Assembly: GCA_902802515.1 (NCBI GenBank) | Contig: CADCMM010000010.1 | Coordinates: forward strand, 1 to 64,000 | Origin: an uncultured Lachnospiraceae bacterium | GTDB taxonomy: Bacteria > Bacillota > Clostridia > Lachnospirales > Lachnospiraceae | Length of the DNA: 64,000 bases | Reading direction: 5' to 3' | Part shown: one piece after another, positions 57,122 to 64,000 of the stretch | Position numbering within the stretch: the stretch's first letter is position 1 | Layout: the number at the start of each line of letters is the position of its first letter | Notes under the pieces: model-generated | The model's input: the letters and a program-made list of their open reading frames with translations, nothing else | Told to the model about the DNA's origin: nothing | The model's database searches: none | Made by a program: the position numbers and the translations under genes

Positions 57122-58003
57122 TCAGTACCTCCTGACATTTTTCAATTCCTCTGCAAGCAGCAGATAATTATCGTAACGCGAAGAGTGGATCTTCCCATCT
57201 GCCAGTGCCTTCTTTACTGCGCAGTCCGGCTCGCTGATATGCATACATCCCTGAAACCGGCAGTCATTTTGGTAAGGCTCAAATTCAGGGAAATAATCTT
57301 TCAGTTCCTCCCGCAAAAGATTCTGAAGATAAAGGGAACTGAAGCCCGGCGTATCCAAAAAATAGGTGTCTTTCCAGATCCAGATTAACTGCGTATGGCG
57401 GGTGGTATGTTTTCCCCGGTCAATTTTCCGGCTGACCTCCCCCACCTCCATAGCCGCTTTTGGCTGAAGGTAGTTTGTCAGGGAAGACTTACCCACACCG
57501 GAAGGACCTGCAACCACCGTGGTCTTTCCGTCCAGAAGTTCTTTTATCTCTTCCAACCCGGACTGCTCCAGCACACTGGTAAGCATCAGATGGCAGCCGG
57601 AGTTTTCATAAATCTTTTCCAGACGGGTCAATTCTTCCCGGTTCACCAGATCCGCCTTGTTAAAACAGATCTGCACCGGTACGCTCTGCTGGCGCATACT
57701 GATAAGAAACCTGTCCAGCAGATTTAAGTTGGGTTTCGGACTGGCCGCCGCAAATACCACCAGCGCCTGATCCACATTGGCCGCTGCTGGTCGGACCAGC
57801 TCGTTTTTTCTGGGCAGCAGCGCGTCTACGTTTCCCAATTTTTTTTCTTCATCCAGGACAGAAATTTTCACATCGTCCCCCACCAGAGGTTTTCGGTGAT
57901 CTTTACGGAAAATCCCCTTTGCCCTGCATTCATATACCCCGGCCTCTTCCACATGCACATAATAGAAGCCGCCGATCCCTTTCACAATCTTTCCCTGCAT
58001 CAA
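57122..58003 (-). CDS. rsgA: Small-ribosomal-subunit maturation GTPase RsgA
   Basis: 293 residues. OB domain (~1-68), then circularly permuted GTPase with motif order G4 NKADL (~116-120), G1 GPSGVGKSSL (~165-174) and G3 DTPGF (~217). A C-terminal zinc site follows (CRFQGCMHISEPDC, ~247-260). It helps late 30S assembly. Its start overlaps the prkC stop by 4 nt. Confidence 0.96.
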   Translation of the reverse strand: MMQGKIVKGIGGFYYVHVEEAGVYECRAKGIFRKDHRKPLVGDDVKISVLDEEKKLGNVDALLPRKNELVRPAAANVDQALVVFAAASPKPNLNLLDRFLISMRQQSVPVQICFNKADLVNREELTRLEKIYENSGCHLMLTSVLEQSGLEEIKELLDGKTTVVAGPSGVGKSSLTNYLQPKAAMEVGEVSRKIDRGKHTTRHTQLIWIWKDTYFLDTPGFSSLYLQNLLREELKDYFPEFEPYQNDCRFQGCMHISEPDCAVKKALADGKIHSSRYDNYLLLAEELKNVRRY

Positions 58004-60369
58004 TCCACCTGACTAAATATAATTCCCTCATAGCTGGTCGTGGAAGTCACTGTCCAGGTCTGGGGATCCAACGTATATACATACGCAGTGCCGTCCGGTA
58101 CTCCGGCCTGCCCCTCCACATTCAGAAGAAACGGAAATGTAGTTGTTCCCTCAAAGATCGGTGTAGTCACTCCGTTCTGAACCAGCTCAATACGGACCGG
58201 TTCTCCGTTGTAACCGCTGGGCATCTGAAGCTGCGCATTGCACATCCAGCGTCCCTGAGGATTTATTACGATCTCAGGATCCGGGGAACCTGCACTGACG
58301 GTAATGGTGATCACCGTTCCTGTCTGTACATAAGTATTTTCTGCTATGTCCTGAGCCATCACAATGCCTTTCTGCACATCGGAGCTTGTCACCTCCGTGA
58401 TATAAACATATAGTCCCAGATTATTAAGCGTAGTACTGGCGTCATCCACATAGTGTCCCACTACCTGAGGCACTGCCACCAGAGAAGTTTCTGTTCCCTG
58501 GCTGACGTAGATGGTAACCGTATCACCTACTTTTACGGAAGAACCTGCCCCGGGGTTTGTAGTAATGATATTTCCTTTATTAACCGTATCGCTGTACCGG
58601 CTATTGTCCACGTATACATTTAGCCCCATACTGGTGAGAGCTTTCTCCGCGTCTTCCATGGACACATTGGTCAGAGTGGGTACGGTCAGCGTCTCTGAAG
58701 AGCCTGAGCTGATGATATATCCCACGGTAGTATTCTTTTCCACAGAAGAGTCCGCCTCTACCGTCTGGCTGATCACCAGACCTTTCGCGTATTCATTTGA
58801 GGCACTCTCACCCTGATATTTGTATCCCAGATTACTGTCTCTTAACAATTTCTGGGCTTCCGCTTCGGTTTTTCCCAACAGATCGGGGACCTTTACCACT
58901 TTATCGCTGCTGATCTGCTGTAGACTGGATTCCCCCTGGATGCTCTCTGTCTGGCTCGTATTCCCCAGTTTCAGCAGTCCAAATGATCTCCCCAGAAATG
59001 CCAGGATCGCGCAGCCGATAATGACCGCCGCGATAATACTGATCACCGTGATCAGCCGCTCCGTTCCTGAACTCATGCCATCCTCATCGGCACTTTGTCT
59101 CAGGCGGGCTCCCCGATATTTTCCAGGGTGCTTATATTCTTCCTGCTCATAATCAAACTCGTTGTCCGGCTCCTCCCCGGGATAATTCATCCGCTCCTGA
59201 TAAGCCGCTGAATAAGAATTAAACCTCGGATCCGGATAGCTGTTTTGATTTGGCGGATAGCTGTTTTGATTTGGGTAGCTTCCAGGATTGCTGCTCTGGT
59301 TTGGATAGCTTCCCTGGTTATACTTCAATTCCTGATAGCCGCTGTTCTGATAATAATTTCCCCCGTACGGATAGCTTCGGTTATCCCCTGTCACATTGCC
59401 GGAATCGGAAAAACTTTCCGCAGCTCCTGTACTTAGCGTTTCATCATACACCGGCATGGAACCGTTCTTGATCTGATTGATCTCCTCTTTGGAAATCAGG
59501 ATCGTATGTGCTTTATTATCCAGTTTTGAAATGCTTACAAAATTCCCCTCCGGATTTACCAGAGATTCTTTCAGATCCCGGATCAGCTCCGTCATATTAT
59601 TATACCGGCGGTCCGGACTCTTCTGCGTACATTTCAGGATGATCTGTTCTGTACTGAACGGAATATCCGGCACCAGTTTCCTGGGGGACGGAATCTCCTC
59701 CTGCAAATGCTTCAGTGCAACCGCTACCGTGTTCTCTCCGTCAAAAGGCACCCGGCCTGTGATCATCTCATACATGGTAATTCCCATGGAGTAAATATCG
59801 CTCTTGGCGTCGCTGTAACCGCCCCGGCTCTGTTCCGGGGAGCTATAATGCACAGAACCCATGGCACTGGAATTAATGGTATTGGAAGAAACTGCCCGTG
59901 CGATGCCAAAATCTGCCACTTTCGCTTTCCCATCCATGGAAATAATAATGTTCTGAGGCTTTACGTCACGGTGAATAATACCATTGTTGTGAGCCACCTC
60001 CAGACCGGCTGCCACCTGGAGCGCAATACTGGTGGCCTCCCGTACCGGAAGTTTTCCCTTTTTGCCAATGTAAGCCTTGAGAGTAATTCCCTCCACCAGT
60101 TCCATCACAATGAAACTGATACCGTTCTCTTCTCCCACATCGAACACGTTCACTATATTAGCGTGAGCCAGGCCTGCGGCCGCCTGCGCTTCCACCCGGA
60201 ACTTGGAGAGAAATACCCGGTCATCCTTAAATTCCGGTTTCAAGACCTTGATGGCAACGAACCGATTCAACTTATGGTCTTTCGCCCGATAAACATCCGC
60301 CATCCCGCCGGAACCGATGCGGCTTATGATTTCATATCTGTTTTGAAGAAATGTTCCTGCTTTTAACAT
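58000..60369 (-). CDS. prkC: PASTA-domain serine/threonine protein kinase
   Basis: 789 residues. Kinase domain (~10-270): GSGGMADVYRAKD, VAIKVLK, catalytic HRDVKPQNII (~131-140) and DFGIARA (~153-159). A low-complexity linker rich in Asn, Gln, Tyr, Pro and Ser (~330-400, NQNSYP repeats) precedes one membrane helix (~438-462). Three extracellular PASTA domains (~490-690) bind muropeptide fragments; a C-terminal beta domain follows. Such kinases control growth, wall synthesis and spore germination. The partner phosphatase is encoded 3 bp upstream. Confidence 0.96.
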   Translation of the reverse strand: MLKAGTFLQNRYEIISRIGSGGMADVYRAKDHKLNRFVAIKVLKPEFKDDRVFLSKFRVEAQAAAGLAHANIVNVFDVGEENGISFIVMELVEGITLKAYIGKKGKLPVREATSIALQVAAGLEVAHNNGIIHRDVKPQNIIISMDGKAKVADFGIARAVSSNTINSSAMGSVHYSSPEQSRGGYSDAKSDIYSMGITMYEMITGRVPFDGENTVAVALKHLQEEIPSPRKLVPDIPFSTEQIILKCTQKSPDRRYNNMTELIRDLKESLVNPEGNFVSISKLDNKAHTILISKEEINQIKNGSMPVYDETLSTGAAESFSDSGNVTGDNRSYPYGGNYYQNSGYQELKYNQGSYPNQSSNPGSYPNQNSYPPNQNSYPDPRFNSYSAAYQERMNYPGEEPDNEFDYEQEEYKHPGKYRGARLRQSADEDGMSSGTERLITVISIIAAVIIGCAILAFLGRSFGLLKLGNTSQTESIQGESSLQQISSDKVVKVPDLLGKTEAEAQKLLRDSNLGYKYQGESASNEYAKGLVISQTVEADSSVEKNTTVGYIISSGSSETLTVPTLTNVSMEDAEKALTSMGLNVYVDNSRYSDTVNKGNIITTNPGAGSSVKVGDTVTIYVSQGTETSLVAVPQVVGHYVDDASTTLNNLGLYVYITEVTSSDVQKGIVMAQDIAENTYVQTGTVITITVSAGSPDPEIVINPQGRWMCNAQLQMPSGYNGEPVRIELVQNGVTTPIFEGTTTFPFLLNVEGQAGVPDGTAYVYTLDPQTWTVTSTTSYEGIIFSQVD

Positions 60370-60372
60370 ACG

Positions 60373-61125
60373 TTATACTCCGCTCACTGTGGGTTCTGCC
60401 AGAACCACTGAAATATTATCTTTGCCGCCGTTTCGGTTTGCCCGCACCACCAGCCGATGGGCTGCCCTTTCCAGAGAAGGATCCCTCTTTACCAGTTCCA
60501 AAATATCATCATCTTCTACCATATTTGTCAATCCATCGGAACAGAGGAGGAAGCGGTCCCCCACATTCAGGGCAACATCAAAAAAGTCGATCCGGAGTCT
60601 GCTTTTAACTCCCACCGCCCTGGTGATCACGTTTTTTTCAGGATGGTTTCTGGCTTCCTCTTTTTCAATCTGTCCGTTGCGCACCATTTCCTCTACCAGA
60701 GAATGGTCTCTGGTAATCTGTTCGATGCCCCCGTGATCTACCAGATAGAGTCTGCTGTCCCCCACATTAGCCACATACAGACAGTCATCCTGCACTGTGG
60801 CTGCCACCACCGTAGTCCCCATTCCTTCCAGCTGTTTATCCGCCATAGCCCGTTCGAGAACTTTCTGGTTCGCGCTCTCAATAGCCCCCTCAAGCAGCGG
60901 AATCGGCCTGATCTCGCTGGCGCCCTCTATGTAATCCACCATGACCTCCACCGTATAACGGGATGCCAGATCGCCGGCGTTGTGTCCTCCCATACCGTCA
61001 GCCACAATGTAAAGATTCCGGAGATTTCCCACTGGCTGGTCGGATGCGTACACAAAATCCTGGTTCATATTCCGTTTTACACCGACATCTGTCAAACAAT
61101 ACGATCTCATAATGCTCCTTAACAA
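60373..61125 (-). CDS. PP2C-family protein phosphatase, Stp/PrpC type
   Basis: 250 residues. Metal-binding motifs: GVKRNMNQDF (~14-23), VADGMGGHNAGD (~41-52), NVGDSRLYLV (~119-128) and LCSDGLTNMVED (~192-203). It removes phosphate from targets of the PASTA kinase encoded just after it. It overlaps the rlmN stop by about 7 nt, so the block is translationally coupled. Confidence 0.95.
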   Translation of the reverse strand: MLRSIMRSYCLTDVGVKRNMNQDFVYASDQPVGNLRNLYIVADGMGGHNAGDLASRYTVEVMVDYIEGASEIRPIPLLEGAIESANQKVLERAMADKQLEGMGTTVVAATVQDDCLYVANVGDSRLYLVDHGGIEQITRDHSLVEEMVRNGQIEKEEARNHPEKNVITRAVGVKSRLRIDFFDVALNVGDRFLLCSDGLTNMVEDDDILELVKRDPSLERAAHRLVVRANRNGGKDNISVVLAEPTVSGV

Positions 61126-62174
61126 AAATGTGTATTGAGGTATTTTCTTCGAAGCTGTCCGCAGGCACCGTCAATGTCCCTGCCCATTTCTCTTCTAATA
61201 GTAACATTTATTCCGTTTTTTTCAAGTTTATTTTTAAACGCCTGCACTACACCGCTATCCGGCTGCACATAGTCCCTCTCTTTCACCGGGTTCACAGGTA
61301 TGAGGTTGACATGGCAATTCAGATCACCCACGAGGCCGGAAAGCTCCCTGGCATCCTCCTGGCTATCATTTACCCCTCCCACCAGACTATACTCAAAAGT
61401 AAGGCGCCGACCGGTCTTTTCAAAATAGCTGCGGCAGGCTTCCAGCACCTGGGGCAATGCATATTTATTCGCGATGGGCATCAGCTGCTTTCTCTTTTCC
61501 TGGTTAGAAGCATGCAGGGAAAGGGCCAGTGTGATCTGCAGATCTTCCAGCGCCAGACGATGAATATTCGGCACAATACCGCAGGTGCTGACCGTGATAT
61601 TTCTCTGACTGATATTAAGTCCGTGATCATCGCTTAGCATCCGGATAAATTTCAGCAGATTATCATAATTATCCAAAGGCTCCCCCGTGCCCATCACTAC
61701 CAGATTGGATACTCTCTCCCCGGAGGATCTCTGAATTCGGTAAACTTGTTCCAGCATTTCTGCAGGCGTCAGGTTCCGGTTCAGCCCTCCGATGGTGGAT
61801 GCGCAGAACCGACATCCCATACGGCATCCTACCTGTGAGGAAATACAGACCGAATTTCCGTGTTTATACTTCATCAGCACACTCTCGATCACATTGCCAT
61901 CTTCCAGTTCAAACAGATATTTCTGAGTGCCATCCAGTGCAGAAGTCAATACCTGGACTGGCTTTAGCACCGTAAAAACCGTCTCCCCTTCCAGCCGGGT
62001 ACGCAATGCCTTGGAAAGATTGCTCATTTCATCGTAACTCTCCGCCAGTTTCTCATGCATCCACTGGTAAATCTGCTTCCCGCGAAACGACTTTTCCCCA
62101 AGTCCCGCCACATATGCCTGAAGCTCCTGATAATCCAGTGATTTAATATCGACTTTTGTCATGTTCCGCTCCAT
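61119..62174 (-). CDS. rlmN: 23S rRNA (adenine-2503-C2) methyltransferase, RlmN
   Basis: 351 residues. The radical-SAM cluster motif CRMGCRFC (~117-124; C-x3-C-x2-C) and methyl-carrier cysteine region GACGQLR (~340) are present, as is VVMGTGEPLDNYDNL (~157-171). It methylates A2503 of 23S rRNA and A37 of some tRNAs. It follows rsmB by 45 bp, a gap holding part of a family C palindrome. Confidence 0.97.
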   Translation of the reverse strand: MERNMTKVDIKSLDYQELQAYVAGLGEKSFRGKQIYQWMHEKLAESYDEMSNLSKALRTRLEGETVFTVLKPVQVLTSALDGTQKYLFELEDGNVIESVLMKYKHGNSVCISSQVGCRMGCRFCASTIGGLNRNLTPAEMLEQVYRIQRSSGERVSNLVVMGTGEPLDNYDNLLKFIRMLSDDHGLNISQRNITVSTCGIVPNIHRLALEDLQITLALSLHASNQEKRKQLMPIANKYALPQVLEACRSYFEKTGRRLTFEYSLVGGVNDSQEDARELSGLVGDLNCHVNLIPVNPVKERDYVQPDSGVVQAFKNKLEKNGINVTIRREMGRDIDGACGQLRRKYLNTHFC

Positions 62175-62207
62175 ATTCTGCTCTTTTCCTGATCATTTTG
62201 AGATTTC

Positions 62208-62239
62208 TAAGGAAACGCTTTAATCAGCGTTGCTCTTAT
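62208..62239 (+). repeat. Family C palindrome overlapping the rsmB 3' end
   Basis: TAAGGAAACGCTTTAATCAG and CGTTGCTCTTA: the left arm is canonical, the right imperfect. On the minus strand it supplies the last codons (SNAD) and stop of rsmB. Confidence 0.55.
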
Positions 62240-63599
62240 TTTCATCTTCCAGACGTTTCAGCCGGGCGATGAAAAATCCGTCTGACTGATGAACACCCGG
62301 AAGCAGTTGTATGTAACCGCCTTTGGTGGTCTTTGCCTTTAATTCGTCGCAGATATAAGAATCAATGCTTTCCAGACGGAACGGATAATTCTCCAGGAAC
62401 CACTTCACATTCATCTGGTTTTCATCCGCGCCGATGGTGCAGGTGCTGTAGATCAGTACTCCGCCGGGTTTCACATAGCTGTGTACTGTATGCAGGATCT
62501 TCCTCTGGAGCCGCACCAGTTCCATCTGGCGGGCCTCCGTCATTTTATATTTGATATCCTGTTTCTTTCCAATTACCCCCAGACCGGAACATGGCACATC
62601 TGCCAGCACAATGTCGGCTTTGTGATAAGATGCCTCGTCATACACTGTGGCATCCATTTGCATCGCCCGGATGTTGATGGCTCCGGTCCGATCGATATTT
62701 TCCTGCATCAATCCCACTTTATACTCTGAGATGTCCCGGGCTTCCACAAAACCGCTGCCCCTCAGTTTATCGGACAGATGCAGACTCTTTCCCCCCGGTG
62801 CAGCGCAGACGTCGATACAGTAATCGCCCCAGTTGGGAGCTGCAATCTCCGTCACCAGCATGGAACTGATATCCTGCACCTGGATCCAGCCTTTTTTAAA
62901 CGCGCTCACTGCCTGCATAAAATTATAGCCGGAAATTTCAAGCGCATAATCCAGATAAGGATGCTGCTTCACCGTAATATTCTGATTTCGAAGTTCCTGA
63001 ATGATCTCTTCTTTCGACACTTTGTCCAGGTTGCATCGAACTACCGTGCCTTTTTCTTCGTGGAAACTGCAGCAAATAGCTTCCACGCAAGCAAAATCAA
63101 ATTGTGTGAGCCATTTCCGGATGATCCAGTCCGGCACAGAATACATCACTGAAAGGTATCGCTCCGGTTCCTGCTCCGCATTCGGATAGGCAACGCAATC
63201 CAGATTTCTGGCTATATTGCGCAGGACACCGTTCACAAACCCTTTAAGGTTGTAAAAACCACGCCTCTGGGCAATTTTTACTGCCTCGTTACACACAGCA
63301 GAATCCGGTACACTATCCATATATTTCAATTGATAGACAGACATTCGCAGCAGATTGCGGATGAGAGGTTTCATATTGTAGACCGGCACCTTGGAAAAGC
63401 ACTCAATGATATAATCCAGCTGTAGTAAGTACTCCAGGGTTCCCTCGGACACTCTGGAGATAAAGGCTCTGTCTCTCTTATCCAGGTATTGGTATTTTTC
63501 CAGCACACTGCGGATCACAATATGGCTGTAAGCCTCCTCCTCTGTAATCTCCATCAGAATGCCAAGGATAATCTCTCTGATATTTACCGAACTAGTCAC
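62220..63599 (-). CDS. rsmB: 16S rRNA (cytosine-967-C5) methyltransferase
   Basis: 459 residues. The N-terminal NusB-like RNA-binding domain (~1-140) precedes a SAM methyltransferase domain: SAM loop VCAAPGGKSLHLS (~272-284), VLADVPCSGLGV (~327-338) and YSTCTIGADENQ (~391-402) with the two catalytic cysteines. It overlaps the metallopeptidase gene by 8 nt. Its C-terminal SNAD lies in a repeat, away from the active site. Confidence 0.95.
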   Translation of the reverse strand: MTSSVNIREIILGILMEITEEEAYSHIVIRSVLEKYQYLDKRDRAFISRVSEGTLEYLLQLDYIIECFSKVPVYNMKPLIRNLLRMSVYQLKYMDSVPDSAVCNEAVKIAQRRGFYNLKGFVNGVLRNIARNLDCVAYPNAEQEPERYLSVMYSVPDWIIRKWLTQFDFACVEAICCSFHEEKGTVVRCNLDKVSKEEIIQELRNQNITVKQHPYLDYALEISGYNFMQAVSAFKKGWIQVQDISSMLVTEIAAPNWGDYCIDVCAAPGGKSLHLSDKLRGSGFVEARDISEYKVGLMQENIDRTGAINIRAMQMDATVYDEASYHKADIVLADVPCSGLGVIGKKQDIKYKMTEARQMELVRLQRKILHTVHSYVKPGGVLIYSTCTIGADENQMNVKWFLENYPFRLESIDSYICDELKAKTTKGGYIQLLPGVHQSDGFFIARLKRLEDENKSNAD

Positions 63600-64000
63600 G
63601 GTTTCTCCCCCTTGCCAGGATGATTAGACGCAAGAGCTGCAGCAGGGATGAAGCCAGAGCTGCCACATAGGTCATAGCCGCTGCCTGCAGTACTTTCCGT
63701 CCTCCTCTCAGCTCACTCTCCGGAATAATATGGTTCTGCCCCAGAATCTTCAAAGCCCTGGAGGAGGCGTTAAACTCCACCGGCAGTGTGATCAATTGGA
63801 ACAGAACCGCCAGTAAAAACAAGACAATGCCTCCCATCAGCAGCGGTCGTAGGGAAAAGGCCAATCCGGCAATAAAAATGGGCCATGATAGCCTGGAACC
63901 AATGTTAGCTGCGGGTACCAGAGTGCTTCGAAGCACCAGCGGTCCGTACTGTTCCTGATCCTGTACTGCATGACCGCATTCATGAGCAGCCACGCAGATT
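63592..64000 (-). CDS. Zinc metallopeptidase (YugP type), 5' end off window
   Basis: C-terminal ~135 residues only. The zinc motif HECGH lies at the right edge (positions ~63967-63981), followed by at least two membrane segments. This matches the DUF/YugP-like membrane zinc peptidase that commonly precedes rsmB in Clostridia. The frame stays open to base 64000, so the true start lies outside. Confidence 0.85.
   Translation of the reverse strand, partial: ICVAAHECGHAVQDQEQYGPLVLRSTLVPAANIGSRLSWPIFIAGLAFSLRPLLMGGIVLFLLAVLFQLITLPVEFNASSRALKILGQNHIIPESELRGGRKVLQAAAMTYVAALASSLLQLLRLIILARGRNRD

Overview
This window looks like chromosomal DNA of an anaerobic, spore-forming member of the Clostridia, most likely family Lachnospiraceae. 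That placement is an inference. It rests on a spoVA operon, the core block zinc metallopeptidase-rsmB-rlmN-PP2C-prkC-rsgA-rpe-thiN, BspA-type leucine-rich repeat proteins, a clostridial RHS/YD-repeat wall protein and moderate GC content. Nearly every native gene lies on the minus strand. The only well-supported plus-strand gene is the transposase of an IS1380-family element.

Layout, left to right. (1) 1-9884: the 5' three quarters or more of a giant RHS/YD-repeat secreted protein, whose C-terminal end, and any toxin and immunity gene, lie beyond the left edge. Its reading frame is broken just after the signal peptide, and a complete IS1380-family element (9921-11576, inverted repeats, 5-bp target duplication) sits 36 bp upstream of its start. 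(2) 11808-13893: spoVAC-spoVAD-spoVAE, with a 170-bp MITE-like element inserted at the spoVAC stop codon. (3) 14421-19334: uvrB-uvrA behind a clear promoter and LexA/DinR box, plus a small membrane protein with a potentially hidden ribosome binding site. (4) 19634-24071: a tightly coupled TetR regulator, MATE exporter and rifampin-phosphotransferase-like dikinase. (5) 24727-36839: an apparent 12-kb surface-protein operon led by a LuxR-type response regulator. Its largest gene is split by a frameshift and an in-frame TAG. (6) 37318-43419: a NUDIX hydrolase, then a polar amino-acid ABC importer, a cytidylate-kinase-like protein and both L-serine dehydratase subunits, behind a promoter with an attenuator-like leader. 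(7) 43628-53009: housekeeping genes (FUSC transporter, mnmA, DUF554, comF-like, recD2, mreB, lgt, ychF). (8) 53010-54207: a 1.2-kb gene-poor stretch with 64-bp tandem repeats, two palindromic elements and a gene remnant. (9) 54208-64000: an L,D-transpeptidase and the thiN-rpe-rsgA-prkC-PP2C-rlmN-rsmB-metallopeptidase block, the last running off the right edge.

The most unusual feature is the density of small palindromic or MITE-like repeats. At least four families are present (A: GGCTGTCGCA ends; B: GGGGTTCCG-containing; C: GGAAACGCTGATT palindromes; D: a 162-bp hairpin). Several sit inside operons or overlap the ends of genes: the spoVAC stop, the last codons of uvrA, the last codons of rsmB and the first codons of the FUSC gene. 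The other notable points are three inactivating-looking lesions in two giant surface-protein genes, the TetR-MATE-RPH cassette and the response-regulator-led surface operon. No rRNA, tRNA or CRISPR array was seen.
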